A stretch of 43,690 nt of DNA from Hellea sp. (GCA_020629875.1 JAHDCL010000014.1:1-43690), one strand, 5' to 3'; positions 1 to 8,800 are shown, numbered from the stretch's first letter. Notes: a model not told the origin generated them from the letters alone. Made by a program: numbers and translations.

Positions 1-50
1 CAACCTGCCGCTTAGAAGGCGGCTGCTCTATCCAGTTGAGCTACGGACCC
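1..50 (-). tRNA. tRNA-Arg (anticodon TCT), 3' part outside the window
   Basis: On the minus strand the acceptor arm begins GGGTCCG (50-44), followed by TA, a GCTC/GAGC D stem and an anticodon stem GCCGC/GCGGC enclosing the loop CTTCTAA (18-12). The anticodon is TCT at 16-14, which reads AGA. The T arm and 3' acceptor strand lie beyond the left edge. It sits 13 bp downstream of the complex I accessory gene and may be co-transcribed with it. Confidence 0.93.
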
Positions 51-63
51 CCAAATCAAGCGC

Positions 64-366
64 TTAATGCGTCCAAGGCAGCTTTCTGTCAAAGGCAAAG
101 TTGTCCGCATAAGACCTCGGGATGCGCTTTACCTTCTGATTCTGAATAACTTGATGCGGGATATCATTTGCCTTGGCGTAAGCTACAGCTTGTTCCAGCG
201 TCTCAAATTTAAGATCCAGCTGTTCGCGCATATCTGTCGAACGTTTTGTTCCCGTTAGCGGATCAATCTTACCGGTAGTTTTTCCGACAAATTCAAGAAC
301 CCAATGTCGCTTCGCTCGACCAGAGGTCATGGCGGAAGGTGCAGGTTGATAGATTTTTGCCAACAT
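64..366 (-). CDS. NDUFS4-like complex I accessory protein (ETC complex I subunit conserved region)
   Basis: This 100-residue protein matches the bacterial family related to the mitochondrial NDUFS4 (18 kDa) accessory subunit of NADH:ubiquinone oxidoreductase. Visible family features are the N-terminal AKIYQPA segment, SGRAKRHWVLEF near residues 16-27, an IDPLTG turn, the AVAYAKAN helix and the C-terminal SYADNFAFDRKLPW signature. In alphaproteobacteria these proteins associate with complex I on the cytoplasmic side. I chose the ATG at 366 because GGAG lies 6 nt upstream. An in-frame TTG at 378 would add four residues but overlaps that ribosome binding site. The tRNA-Arg gene follows 13 bp downstream. 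The family call is secure; the role in complex I is by analogy. Confidence 0.9.
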   Translation of the reverse strand: MLAKIYQPAPSAMTSGRAKRHWVLEFVGKTTGKIDPLTGTKRSTDMREQLDLKFETLEQAVAYAKANDIPHQVIQNQKVKRIPRSYADNFAFDRKLPWTH

Positions 367-422
367 GGCTGACTCCAAAGCGTGTATGAACTCGCCTTAA
401 CCCGACTGGGCGCGTCTGTAAA

Positions 423-2390
423 TTATATATCGCGATTAAAGGCCGTATTTAGCATGGATTTCACGTCTGAAATGCCTGACGGCTTTGACGCAGCGCTTTG
501 TAACCGTTGACGCATTTGAGCCGCGGAGGCACTCGCAGCTTGTCTCAAAGGCATTCCCCCATGCGGCCGAGTGGTCTCGGGCGCAGCGGGGGCTGCAGGC
601 GCTGCCGCTGCCTGTTGGCGCAAGCTGTGACGTACGGAATTCACAGCCTGTTGAGGCGAAGACACCCCTGCTGCAGTGCTAGATTTCGTATTTTTGCCCA
701 AACTCCGCGCGCGCCACCTATCAAACACAGTTTCCATAAATTCAGGCGATACGTCTGGACGATTCCATAGGTCAGTAAATTCAGCCGAGGAACTATGTGG
801 ACGATACTGTTCCTCAAGCGTGTTCAGGATGACCCTCATCGGAAGGTTCACCGACTCACCAAAAACCATCGTTTCGGCCGTGCCTAGCGAAGGTAGAAAT
901 GATAGCAGCTCAGCGGCACCATCAGGAACAGCCGCCCGAACAAAGTTCTGGTCAAGTTCATTAGAGAGACGCATCGAAAAGATTGTCGAGCATTGGGAGA
1001 GCGTTGACGCTTCAAGTTCTGAAGGACGCTGAGAAATAATCCCGAGAGACACACCATATTTTCGGCCCTCTTTAGCAATACGTCCAATAATTCGGCGCGT
1101 AGAATGGAACCCTAAGCTCTTATCGGCAGGAATATATCTATGAGCTTCTTCGCAAACTAGAAGGACCGGTATGCGGCGCTCAGACCACGTAGCAAGCTCG
1201 AACGCTAATCGCGCAACCACAGAAACCACGACATTTAGCGCCTCGGATGGAATGCCCGAAAAGTCGAGAATAGAGATGGGTTTACCTGCGACGGGAATTC
1301 TGAAAATACGCCCCACCAAATGATCGATTGGCAAAGGCGATGCCTGATTTCGGAAAATAAACTGATATCGAGGATCCGCCATTAACATCTGTATGCGGCG
1401 CTTGAGCCGTTTATAGGGCCCAAGGTTAGAGCTATTTTCAAGCTTACCCATAGAATGATCGAGCAATTTTAAAACATCGCGAATTCGATAGGGTACGGGA
1501 GAATCGAGCGTAATATGCGTCGCGCGTTGCAGCTCCGCTTCAACGTCATCCATCTTAGTTTGCGAGGAGGTATCCCCTTTTTTTAGCGAGCGATCATAAA
1601 GCCGCTTTGCCTTGAGCAGAACATCATGCAGGACTTCGGTTTCTTCTCTAGCATTATCTTCAATATCACTGGTCAAAAGCTCCGTCGTTTCAACAAAGTC
1701 GAACATCCACAGAGGGATATCGAGAGAATCATTGCTGATAACCTCAGCCATATCGCCAAAACTCTTGGAATATTCATTATGCGGATCAAACAGTACAACG
1801 TGAGCATTCCCGTTCTCCTTCAGGATAGCTTGCAGCACTAAAGCCACCGTACAAGACTTACCAGAGCCCGTGGAACCTAGAATCGCAAAATGTTTAGACA
1901 GCAGATCATTCGTCCGCACTTTGGCGACAATGGTATTGTCCTGCTGCAAACGTCCAACTTCAATACAAGGCGCATTCTCTTTGTTAAAGATTAGACGAAG
2001 ATCCTCAGGGGACATGTTGTAAATCGCTTCATTGAGAACCGGAAAGGAACGCACCCCTCGGAAGAATTTAGTTTCCTTGGTTGTCGGGTTCGTCGTGATT
2101 TCACCGAGAATGTTGAGATTCGCCAGACATCCATCTCCCATCCCCTCGTCATCTGTGGCACCTATTCTGAGCGAGGATACCATGGCAACAACAATGGACT
2201 TACTTGTGAGAACTTTAAGGATTGTACCGATTTGCGCCATATGGAGCTGGCCGTTTCGAATAATCGATTTATTAATCGACATCACTGCCACGGATGACCC
2301 GACTGTCAAAATTCGCCCGATTTCAACACTTTTATACGCCGGCGCAACAGGCTGAACCTGTGCTCGATTTGCTAAGGTTGTTGCAGTCAT
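423..2390 (-). CDS. HerA-type hexameric DNA-translocase ATPase (DUF87), orphan
   Basis: This 655-residue protein is a HerA/FtsK-superfamily ATPase. Residues about 20-165 resemble the N-terminal HAS-barrel region. Walker A is GSTGSGKS at 172-179, with FDPHNEY after it. Walker B is VLLVCEEAH at 409-417, followed by a GRKYGVSLGIISQRP segment with the sensor Gln and Arg. The last ~95 residues are low-complexity Ala/Pro/Gln/Ser and probably disordered. HerA proteins normally pump DNA with the nuclease NurA in end resection, or partner Sir2 or other effectors in defence. No NurA, Sir2 or nuclease gene lies beside this one; its neighbours are tRNAs and the NDUFS4-like gene. The ATG at 2390 has a GGGGGAA box about 5 nt upstream. 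The ATPase call is firm; the cellular role is unknown. Confidence 0.88.
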   Translation of the reverse strand: MTATTLANRAQVQPVAPAYKSVEIGRILTVGSSVAVMSINKSIIRNGQLHMAQIGTILKVLTSKSIVVAMVSSLRIGATDDEGMGDGCLANLNILGEITTNPTTKETKFFRGVRSFPVLNEAIYNMSPEDLRLIFNKENAPCIEVGRLQQDNTIVAKVRTNDLLSKHFAILGSTGSGKSCTVALVLQAILKENGNAHVVLFDPHNEYSKSFGDMAEVISNDSLDIPLWMFDFVETTELLTSDIEDNAREETEVLHDVLLKAKRLYDRSLKKGDTSSQTKMDDVEAELQRATHITLDSPVPYRIRDVLKLLDHSMGKLENSSNLGPYKRLKRRIQMLMADPRYQFIFRNQASPLPIDHLVGRIFRIPVAGKPISILDFSGIPSEALNVVVSVVARLAFELATWSERRIPVLLVCEEAHRYIPADKSLGFHSTRRIIGRIAKEGRKYGVSLGIISQRPSELEASTLSQCSTIFSMRLSNELDQNFVRAAVPDGAAELLSFLPSLGTAETMVFGESVNLPMRVILNTLEEQYRPHSSSAEFTDLWNRPDVSPEFMETVFDRWRARSLGKNTKSSTAAGVSSPQQAVNSVRHSLRQQAAAAPAAPAAPETTRPHGGMPLRQAASASAAQMRQRLQSAASKPSGISDVKSMLNTAFNRDI

Positions 2391-2481
2391 TGATTCCCCC
2401 AGTTCCCTTGGTCATGACCACATTATGTTTTTAGAGTTATCAAAGCCTTACTAAAAACAGGGATGTAAGGATATTGCCAAA

Positions 2482-2558
2482 TGGTCGGGGCGGCAAGATT
2501 CGAACTTGCGACCCCCTGTTCCCAAAACAGGTGCGCTACCAGGCTGCGCTACGCCCCG
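2482..2558 (-). tRNA. tRNA-Pro (anticodon TGG)
   Basis: On the minus strand a complete cloverleaf runs from CGGGGCG (acceptor 5' strand) to CGCCCCG plus discriminator A and an encoded CCA. The anticodon stem CCTGT/ACAGG encloses the loop TTTGGGA, giving anticodon TGG, which reads CCA. The T arm contains GTTCGAATC. The length is 77 nt with CCA. Confidence 0.97.
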
Positions 2559-2572
2559 ACTAAGGCTTGGGC

Positions 2573-2600
2573 TTAATAACCATCCAGATTTAAAAGGCAA
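2573..2600 (-). promoter_or_regulatory. possible sigma-70-type promoter for tRNA-Pro
   Basis: On the minus strand TTGCCT (2600-2595) and TATTAA (2578-2573) are separated by 16 nt and end 15 bp before the tRNA. Position and spacing fit a housekeeping promoter, but the -10 match is only partial. Read-through from the DUF192 gene is the alternative. Confidence 0.35.
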
Positions 2601-2605
2601 GCCCG

Positions 2606-3082
2606 TTATTTAGCTTGAGTGCCAAAAAATTCATGTTGAATGGTATCACCTGGCATAATGCCTAATTCTTTGCTCCGCCCGCCTTGTAATTCCAGTACTG
2701 CAGCAACAATTGCCTCCGACGATGCACTCCGAAGTTTATAAGGCTGGGCCATATGCTCAATTTTGAGAATTTTCCCATTTGAACGCACAAACAGGATATC
2801 TAAAGGCAACGGCGTGTTCTTCATCCAAATGGTTGCAATCTTCGGCTCGTCAAATTCAAACAACATCCCGCTATCGGGGTCCATGCTCTCGCGAAACATC
2901 ATGCCGCGAGCCTGCTGATCTAGCGTGATGGCACGTTCAATCTGAAAAACATGCTGCGAATCCTTCGAAACAATTGTGAGCGGCACCGGCTCACCAAAAT
3001 CCACCACATCGTCTTTCGATGTCTGTGCTAACGCAGGAGTAGCTAGAGATAAGAATAAGGCGGATAGGATAAAGCGTTTCAT
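2606..3082 (-). CDS. exported DUF192 family protein
   Basis: The 158-residue product starts with a clear Sec signal peptide ([19 protein letters not shown], cleavage expected after ALA). One DUF192 domain follows over roughly residues 35-155. Family landmarks are [16 protein letters not shown], a GMLFEFDEP stretch, [15 protein letters not shown] and the C-terminal VLELQGG...LGIMPGD. DUF192 proteins are small periplasmic or extracellular beta-barrel-like domains of unknown biochemical function. I prefer the ATG at 3082. An in-frame GTG at 3091 would add three residues ahead of the signal peptide and encroach on the GAGG box. It stands alone between tRNA-Pro and tRNA-Glu. Confidence 0.88.
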   Translation of the reverse strand: MKRFILSALFLSLATPALAQTSKDDVVDFGEPVPLTIVSKDSQHVFQIERAITLDQQARGMMFRESMDPDSGMLFEFDEPKIATIWMKNTPLPLDILFVRSNGKILKIEHMAQPYKLRSASSEAIVAAVLELQGGRSKELGIMPGDTIQHEFFGTQAK

Positions 3083-3141
3083 GCGCCTCACTTAGCCAAA
3101 TTGGCAGGCTTATCCAAGATAAAACTTTCAGAGAAAACAGA

Positions 3142-3216
3142 TGGCAGTCCCTAGGGGAATCGAACCCCTCTTTCCAGGTTGAAAACCTGGCGTCCTAACC
3201 GATAGACGAAGGGACC
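3142..3216 (-). tRNA. tRNA-Glu (anticodon TTC)
   Basis: On the minus strand the sequence begins GGTCCCTTCGTCTA, the usual bacterial tRNA-Glu 5' half. The anticodon stem CCAGG/CCTGG encloses TTTTCAA, giving anticodon TTC. The T arm is GGGGTTCGATTCCCC, and it ends with discriminator G and an encoded CCA. The first acceptor pair is G-T. Total length is 75 nt. Confidence 0.97.
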
Positions 3217-3234
3217 GCATCAACTGTGAGCCGC

Positions 3235-3263
3235 GATATATATAGCGAGGCTACGCGTTGCAA
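3235..3263 (-). promoter_or_regulatory. probable promoter of tRNA-Glu
   Basis: On the minus strand TTGCAA (3263-3258) is followed after 17 nt by TATATC (3240-3235), inside a TATATATA run. The tRNA starts 18 bp further on. Spacing and position fit a sigma-70-type stable-RNA promoter. Confidence 0.5.
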
Positions 3264-3298
3264 GAGGGTTTTTCAGAAATTTTGATGCTTTTTGAGTT

Positions 3299-5059
3299 TT
3301 ATTTTTGCGCAACTGCCAAATCGACGAGCTGCAAGTCAATTCTAGAGCGCCCTTGCCAGTTATCAGCCTTCAATCGTCCTGCCACGTGAACTCTTGGCGC
3401 ATTTGGATCAAGTAAAATTTCATCAAGTCCCGTTTCATCTGCCCGAAAGCAAATCCCGCTGATTCGCCCTCCGATACCATCTTCAAAAGCACAGCGGACA
3501 TGCCCCCCTCTTACGCGCTCAGCATAAGCTATGCGAAGGTCCGAAAAAGCGAATAAGGGCTGCGGATTACCGGCGCCATACGGACCGACATCGGCAATGC
3601 GGTCTATCAGGGCTTGATTCGCAGCGCCGGGTGCGATCAACGCGTCAATTTTCAAAGAGAGATTGTTGCGGGCCTCCGCAACTTCTTCCCTTAGGTGCTC
3701 ATTTAAAAATTTTGAAAGATCGTCAATCTTATCTGCATTTATGGTCAGACCTCCTGCCATAGCATGACCGCCGCCGCTAATAAGAAGCCCTGCTTCTTTT
3801 GCTTTTGTAATAGCTGCGCCCAGGTTCACGCCGGACATCGACCGCCCAGAGCCTTTACCAATCCCCTGCTCATTTACCCCGATGACAATAGCTGGCTTAT
3901 CAAATCGGTCCTTTAACCGCCCAGCGACGATACCAATCACGCCTGGATGCCAGCCCTCCATGTTCACGATAACAATTGAGTCCTCTTCGGGGAGTTTAAA
4001 AGCCTCTTCCAAAGCCTCATTGACCATCTGATCTTGCAAAACCTTTCGGGCCGCGTTGACGCGATCTAATTCCGCGGCATGAGCATAGGCCAGTTGAGCA
4101 TTTTCCGTTGAGAGCAACTCGGCGCCCATTTCTGCCTTTCCGATACGCCCTCCAGCATTTATACGAGGGCCCAATATGAAGCCGCAATGATAGGTCGTGT
4201 AAGGCGCATTTGTTCCCGCAACATCCGCTAATGCGCCCACACCAACATTACCGCCCTGAGACAATACCTTTAACCCCTGCGAAACGAGAGCTCGATTAAG
4301 GCCTGTCAATGAAACCACGTCACATAATGTGCCAAGCGCGGTCAAGCCTAGTAAATCCAGGAGATTGGGTACCTGGGCCACACCGCGTTTGCGAGCCTCG
4401 CGGTTTAGAGCAACCAAGACCATAAAGGTAACGCCCGCCGCCGCGAGATGTCCCAAACCCGATGTATCATCGTCGCGATTCGGATTCACTAACGCCGCAC
4501 AAGGCGGTAAATCTCCATGCATTAAGTGATGATCTATTACCACAATTGGCAAATCCAGATCTTTAGCGGCCTCAAGCGCGCTCTGAGCCGCAGCGCCGCA
4601 ATCTACCGTTATGACGAGCTCATTACCTTCCGACTTTAGCTGCTTAAAGGCTTCAATAGAGGGACCGTACCCTTCCTTGACACGGTCAGGGACATAAAGG
4701 CCAATTTCAACGTCGAACGCCCTTCCCCATTTAATTAGTTGAGCCGCGGAGCTGCCGCCGTCGACGTCATAATCCGCAAATACGGTAATTTTCTGCTTGG
4801 CCTGTACAGCATTCATGATGAGCACGGCCGCCTTATCCATGTCCTGCAGAGTGGACGGGTCGGGCATAGAGCCACGTAAGCTTGGATTCAAAAACTCGTC
4901 TGTATGCTCAGCTGTTATCCCCCTGCCCGCAAGCAGCCTTGCTGTCAGATTGTCCAGAGACTTAACCTGTTCTAGCTCTATTACCGAATCCTCATCCTGA
5001 CATCGGGCCTGCCATCGTAATCCTCGGCAGGATTTATCGACGTCGAGAAATGTCGTCAC
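3299..5059 (-). CDS. recJ: single-stranded-DNA-specific 5'-3' exonuclease RecJ
   Basis: The product is 586 residues, normal for RecJ. It degrades single-stranded DNA 5' to 3' in RecF-pathway recombination, mismatch repair and base-excision repair. The DHH phosphoesterase core shows FADYDVDG at 94-101 (Asp96, Asp98, Asp100) and the DHH triad Asp176-His177-His178. The DHHA1 part carries SGGGHAMAGG, and a C-terminal OB-like domain follows. The start is a GTG at 5059 with AAGG only about 3 nt upstream. It begins 5 bp after the glpX stop, so translation is probably coupled to glpX. The pairing glpX-recJ is common in alphaproteobacteria. Confidence 0.96.
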   Translation of the reverse strand: MTTFLDVDKSCRGLRWQARCQDEDSVIELEQVKSLDNLTARLLAGRGITAEHTDEFLNPSLRGSMPDPSTLQDMDKAAVLIMNAVQAKQKITVFADYDVDGGSSAAQLIKWGRAFDVEIGLYVPDRVKEGYGPSIEAFKQLKSEGNELVITVDCGAAAQSALEAAKDLDLPIVVIDHHLMHGDLPPCAALVNPNRDDDTSGLGHLAAAGVTFMVLVALNREARKRGVAQVPNLLDLLGLTALGTLCDVVSLTGLNRALVSQGLKVLSQGGNVGVGALADVAGTNAPYTTYHCGFILGPRINAGGRIGKAEMGAELLSTENAQLAYAHAAELDRVNAARKVLQDQMVNEALEEAFKLPEEDSIVIVNMEGWHPGVIGIVAGRLKDRFDKPAIVIGVNEQGIGKGSGRSMSGVNLGAAITKAKEAGLLISGGGHAMAGGLTINADKIDDLSKFLNEHLREEVAEARNNLSLKIDALIAPGAANQALIDRIADVGPYGAGNPQPLFAFSDLRIAYAERVRGGHVRCAFEDGIGGRISGICFRADETGLDEILLDPNAPRVHVAGRLKADNWQGRSRIDLQLVDLAVAQK

Positions 5060-5064
5060 TGACC

Positions 5065-6018
5065 TTAAACAGGACGATCTGAACGAAGGCGCTGGGTAGA
5101 ACCATCTACGGAATTCATAATGAGCGTATGGGTGTGCACGCGCCCGTTTTGAACCTTAACACCATCTAGTAGGCTGCCTTGAGTCACGCCTGTTGCTGAG
5201 AAAATAGTTGGTCCGGAAGCCAGTCCATCTAGGTCATATTTTGTATCGAGCTTATCGATGCCCACGCGGCGAGCACGAGCCACCTCATCATCATTGCGGA
5301 AGTGTAGACGGCCTTGCATTTGCCCTCCCACACAACGTAACGCAGCGGCAGCTAGCACGCCTTCAGGAGCCCCGCCTTGGCCAATGTAAATATCAATCTG
5401 AGTTTCTGGGTCAGTAGTCGCAATCACGCCTTGAACGTCACCATCTGAGATAAGGGCGATGCTGGCGTCAATAGACCGAAGTTCGGCGATAATTTCAGCG
5501 TGACGCGCGCGATCCATGACGCAAACCGTAATATCTGAAGGTTTCACGCCTTTGGCTTTAGCAAGCGCTTTAACGTTATCTGCAGGGGATTTGTCCAAAT
5601 CCACAAGCCCAGGCGCATAGCCAGGACCAATTGCAATTTTGTCCATATAAGTGTCGGGCGCATATAGCAGTCCTCCGCGCGGAGCAAACGCCATAACAGC
5701 CAGTGCATTTGCCATGTTCTTAGCTGTCAGGGTTGTGCCCTCAAGTGGGTCAAGAGCAATATCAATCTCAGGGCCTTTGCCCTTACCAACTTCCTCGCCG
5801 ATATATAGCATAGGCGCCTCGTCACGTTCCCCTTCGCCAATAACAATTCGGCCGCGAATATCCATAGCATTGAGCATAGTGCGCATAGCATCAACAGCAG
5901 CTTGGTCAGCCGCCTTTTCGTCACCGCGGCCCGCAAGGTGGGACGCTGCAATTGCTGCTTTCTCTGTTACGAGAGCTGCTTGAAGCGCAAGCCCTGCATT
6001 AAATCCGATAACTGACAT
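5065..6018 (-). CDS. glpX: class II fructose-1,6-bisphosphatase
   Basis: GlpX hydrolyses fructose 1,6-bisphosphate to fructose 6-phosphate in gluconeogenesis, using divalent metal. Visible signatures are HLAGRGDEKAADQAAVDAMR near the N-terminus, GEGERDEAPMLYIGEEVG, the metal-binding DIALDPLEGTT loop, GQGGAPEGVLAAAALRC and the C-terminal TLIMNSVDGSTQRLR. From the ATG at 6018 the protein is 317 residues, close to other GlpX proteins, and GGGG lies 6 nt upstream. An ATG at 6063 would add 15 residues (as far as GVGLN) that I do not recognise in the family and has a weak ribosome binding site. It is followed by recJ after 5 bp. The enzyme call is secure; the start is about 70:30. Confidence 0.94.
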   Translation of the reverse strand: MSVIGFNAGLALQAALVTEKAAIAASHLAGRGDEKAADQAAVDAMRTMLNAMDIRGRIVIGEGERDEAPMLYIGEEVGKGKGPEIDIALDPLEGTTLTAKNMANALAVMAFAPRGGLLYAPDTYMDKIAIGPGYAPGLVDLDKSPADNVKALAKAKGVKPSDITVCVMDRARHAEIIAELRSIDASIALISDGDVQGVIATTDPETQIDIYIGQGGAPEGVLAAAALRCVGGQMQGRLHFRNDDEVARARRVGIDKLDTKYDLDGLASGPTIFSATGVTQGSLLDGVKVQNGRVHTHTLIMNSVDGSTQRLRSDRPV

Positions 6019-6083
6019 ATTCAGCCCCACTCCATTCGATTCATTTGTGCGCCCCGCTACCATAGCAGAGCAAAAATAGCTAA

Positions 6084-7295
6084 CTATTCTGCTGCGTTTT
6101 CTCGCAAGGCAGATAAGAATTGTTTAACATTACGAGCGGCCTGGCGAATGCGCTGATCATTCTCGACCAAACCTATCCGTACGTAGCCCTCTCCATTCTT
6201 GCCAAATCCACTACCCGGGGAGACCGCCACACCCGCCTCTTCCATAAGGCGCTTAGAAAATTCGAGCGAAGTCATATGCTCAAACCCTTTTGGAAGTGGT
6301 GCCCAGATGAACATTCCGGCCTCAGGCGGCGGAATATCCCAGCCAGCTCGGCCAAAACTTTCGACCAAAATATCTCGGCGGCTTTTGTAAAGCTCTCGAA
6401 ACTCTTCAACGCAATCTTGAGGCCCATCAAGAGCGGCACATGCAGCGACTTGAATGGGTGTAAATGCGCCGTAATCCAAATATGATTTTACCCGCGCCAG
6501 CGCAAAAATGAGGTGTTTTGCCCCAACAACAAAACCCATGCGCCACCCAGCCATAGCGTAGGTTTTGGACAGTGAAATAGTCTCAATGGCAACATCCTTT
6601 GCACCTTCCACCTGGAAAATGGAGGGAGGTGGATCCCCGAAATAGATTTCGGAATATGCTAAATCAGAAAGCAAAATAATGTCATGCTCTTTAGCAATGG
6701 CAACAATTTTACGGTAGAAATCAAGCGTTGCAGTATGCCCTGTTGGGTTTGAAGGGAAGCAAACCACAATAGCCAACGGCGGCTTCTCCGCTTCGGCGAT
6801 AGCTGTCTTCACACCTGCCAGATACTCATCCGGCGTTATGGCGGCGATGGGCTGTATCACCCCTCCGCAAATGATAAAACCATAAGCATGCAAGGGGTAT
6901 GACGGATCGGGCGCAAATATGACGTCCCCGGGCGCTGTGATGGCTTGGGCTAAATTGGCAAAGCCCTCTTTAGACCCTATTGTCGCTATGATTTCATCTT
7001 CTGGATTCAAGTCAACATCGAAGCGGCGCTTATAGTAGCGAGCGGCCGCTTGGCGGAGACCCAAAATACCCCGAGATACTGAGTATCCCGTTGTCCGAGG
7101 TCGCTGCACAGTTTCAATTAGCTTATCAATAATATGCTGCGGGGTAGCGCTATCGGGGTTACCAAAACCGAAATCAATAATATCCATACCTTCTTTGCGA
7201 AGTTTGGCTTTCAACTTATTCACTTCAGCAAAGACATATGGCGGCAGGCGCTTAATGCGGTAAAACTCTTCGCGTTCAGGCTCGATTTCTGACAT
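6084..7295 (-). CDS. fold-type I aminotransferase, AlaC / LL-diaminopimelate aminotransferase-like
   Basis: This 403-residue PLP-dependent class I/II aminotransferase closely resembles E. coli AlaC (glutamate-pyruvate aminotransferase) and the proteins often named LL-diaminopimelate aminotransferase. Landmarks are RIKRLPPYVFAEVN, DFGFGNPD, GYSVSRGI, FPSNPTG (substrate and PLP contacts), SLSKTYAMAGWRMGF with the Schiff-base Lys, and the C-terminal YVRIGLVEN arginine motif. The ATG at 7295 is chosen because AGGAGG lies 6 nt upstream. The open frame runs 47 codons further, but those codons overlap the lipoprotein gene. The lipoprotein gene ends 10 bp upstream and its last codons carry this ribosome binding site. 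The exact substrate cannot be decided from sequence, and dapA is also encoded in this window. Confidence 0.9.
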   Translation of the reverse strand: MSEIEPEREEFYRIKRLPPYVFAEVNKLKAKLRKEGMDIIDFGFGNPDSATPQHIIDKLIETVQRPRTTGYSVSRGILGLRQAAARYYKRRFDVDLNPEDEIIATIGSKEGFANLAQAITAPGDVIFAPDPSYPLHAYGFIICGGVIQPIAAITPDEYLAGVKTAIAEAEKPPLAIVVCFPSNPTGHTATLDFYRKIVAIAKEHDIILLSDLAYSEIYFGDPPPSIFQVEGAKDVAIETISLSKTYAMAGWRMGFVVGAKHLIFALARVKSYLDYGAFTPIQVAACAALDGPQDCVEEFRELYKSRRDILVESFGRAGWDIPPPEAGMFIWAPLPKGFEHMTSLEFSKRLMEEAGVAVSPGSGFGKNGEGYVRIGLVENDQRIRQAARNVKQFLSALRENAAE

Positions 7296-7305
7296 TGTCC
7301 GCCTC

Positions 7306-7659
7306 CTATTGAGGGTCATCAGCTTGATAAGCACGAACCTTAGCCCGTAGAGCCGCAGCCTCGCGCTCAAGTTCTGCTTCAGACTTCGCAGGCTCGCTAC
7401 TAGCGGCTCTATCCTCGTTAAAGGCATCCCGCTCACGGATTAGCTTTTTTGCTTCAATATCCCAAAGCGCAGCGGACCGCACATCGGTTGGTGCCGTCGG
7501 CGTTTCAGAAACTTTTGGATAGTCACTCAGACTTTTAGCATCTTCTTCAAATTCCGAAGATTTGAAAAAGTCTAGATTGGGCATTTTAACCGTGCTGCAG
7601 GCAGAAAGAGAGGCCGCCGCGAGAATGAGCGAGAAAGTAGCTAATTTCGATAATGTCAT
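7306..7659 (-). CDS. small lipoprotein, unknown function
   Basis: The 117-residue product has a lipoprotein signal peptide with the lipobox LSAC, Cys21 being the lipidated residue. A Ser/Pro-rich linker follows, then a charged C-terminal helix (about residues 60-110, rich in Glu, Ala, Arg and Lys) that may form a coiled coil. The ATG at 7659 has AGGAGG 5 nt upstream. The next gene, the aminotransferase, starts 10 bp beyond its stop and has an almost identical leader. I do not recognise a named family. It is probably an outer-membrane-anchored periplasmic protein; no function is assigned. Confidence 0.8.
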   Translation of the reverse strand: MTLSKLATFSLILAAASLSACSTVKMPNLDFFKSSEFEEDAKSLSDYPKVSETPTAPTDVRSAALWDIEAKKLIRERDAFNEDRAASSEPAKSEAELEREAAALRAKVRAYQADDPQ

Positions 7660-7745
7660 AACGGCCTCCTATTAATGACTTAGAGTTACTGTTGGATATG
7701 GGCGAAATCGCGGCAAAGGTCACCTAAAAAATCAGTAGAGAACAG

Positions 7746-8783
7746 CTAGGGGAAAACGGGCTGAACATTAAGCCCCAAAGTCTCATCCCAGCCTTGGGTT
7801 ACGTTATAATTTTGCAGCGCCTGCCCGGATGAACCCTTCGTCAAATTATCAATGACACTGATGATAATGGCGCGGCCGGCCCTGCGGTCAGCAAATATAC
7901 CGATACGGCAATGATTGCTGGCCCGGATATGGCGCGTTTGCGGAACAACACCTTCGCTCTCCAGATGCACAAATAATTCGTCCTTGTAACGCGCTTCATA
8001 TACGTCGCGCAGATCCGCCACTGAGACGCCATCCGCCAATTTTACATAACAGGTGGCAATCATACCGCGATTCATAGGAATTAGGTGCGGGGTAAATGTA
8101 ACCTCAGCCTCAACGCCCGAGACATGCGTAATCATTTGATCTATTTCCGGCGCGTGACGATGTGTTCCTACACCATACGCATGCGCGCCATCCGCAACCT
8201 CAGAAAAACTCAATGATGCCAAGGCTTTACGGCCAGCTCCTGTCACGCCTGACTTGGCGTCAATAATAATATCCGTCACGTCAATCATGTCGGCATCAAC
8301 CGCTGGCAACAGGGCTAGTAAGGTGCAAGTCGGATAACATCCCGGACAGGCCACAAGTTTCGCGCCAGACAAGTCTTCACGGGCATATTCGGTCAGGCCA
8401 TACACGGCCGCTCCCAAGAGGTCATGAAAACCATGGGCACGCCCATAAGTCGCCTCATATAGCGCAGGGTCCTTCAGGCGAAAGTCGGCGGAGAGATCAA
8501 TAATTGTCTCAACATTATCAATCACGCCAGCAATCGTCTCTTGGCTCGCGCCGTGTGGCAGGCAAGCAAAGGCTACATCGACGCCAGACCAGTCAATTTC
8601 ATCTGCCGTTACGACATCAGGCAAATCAAGATGCCGATAATTCGGATATATCTCCCCATAAGCCTGCCCAGCCTTGCTATGCCCCGTCAATCCAACAAGG
8701 GTTAGCTTGGGGTGCCCCATAATCAGGCGCACAGCTTCCGCACCCGTATATCCCGAGGCTCCTAATATGACGGCATTTTTCAT
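7746..8783 (-). CDS. argC: N-acetyl-gamma-glutamyl-phosphate reductase
   Basis: ArgC makes N-acetylglutamate 5-semialdehyde by NADPH-dependent reduction, the third step of arginine synthesis in the cytoplasm. The 345-residue protein has the Rossmann motif GASGYTGAE at 8-16, DLSADFR near 97-102, and the active-site sequence CPGCYPT with catalytic Cys149. Further landmarks are HRHAPEI and the FTPHLIPMNRG segment typical of type 1 ArgC. It lies downstream of rplM-rpsI on the same strand, as in many alphaproteobacteria. A hairpin at 8801-8836 separates it from rpsI, so it probably has its own promoter or depends on read-through. Confidence 0.96.
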   Translation of the reverse strand: MKNAVILGASGYTGAEAVRLIMGHPKLTLVGLTGHSKAGQAYGEIYPNYRHLDLPDVVTADEIDWSGVDVAFACLPHGASQETIAGVIDNVETIIDLSADFRLKDPALYEATYGRAHGFHDLLGAAVYGLTEYAREDLSGAKLVACPGCYPTCTLLALLPAVDADMIDVTDIIIDAKSGVTGAGRKALASLSFSEVADGAHAYGVGTHRHAPEIDQMITHVSGVEAEVTFTPHLIPMNRGMIATCYVKLADGVSVADLRDVYEARYKDELFVHLESEGVVPQTRHIRASNHCRIGIFADRRAGRAIIISVIDNLTKGSSGQALQNYNVTQGWDETLGLNVQPVFP

Positions 8784-8800
8784 GTCAGTTCATCCACAAA

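Noticed and set aside
1-3216. tRNA genes as attachment sites for an integrated island
   Set aside because: No integrase, no duplicated tRNA 3' end and no foreign gene set is seen; the genes between them look chromosomal.
7296-7436. 47-residue N-terminal extension of the aminotransferase
   Set aside because: It overlaps the lipoprotein gene, looks unlike the family, and AGGAGG sits 6 nt before the ATG at 7295.
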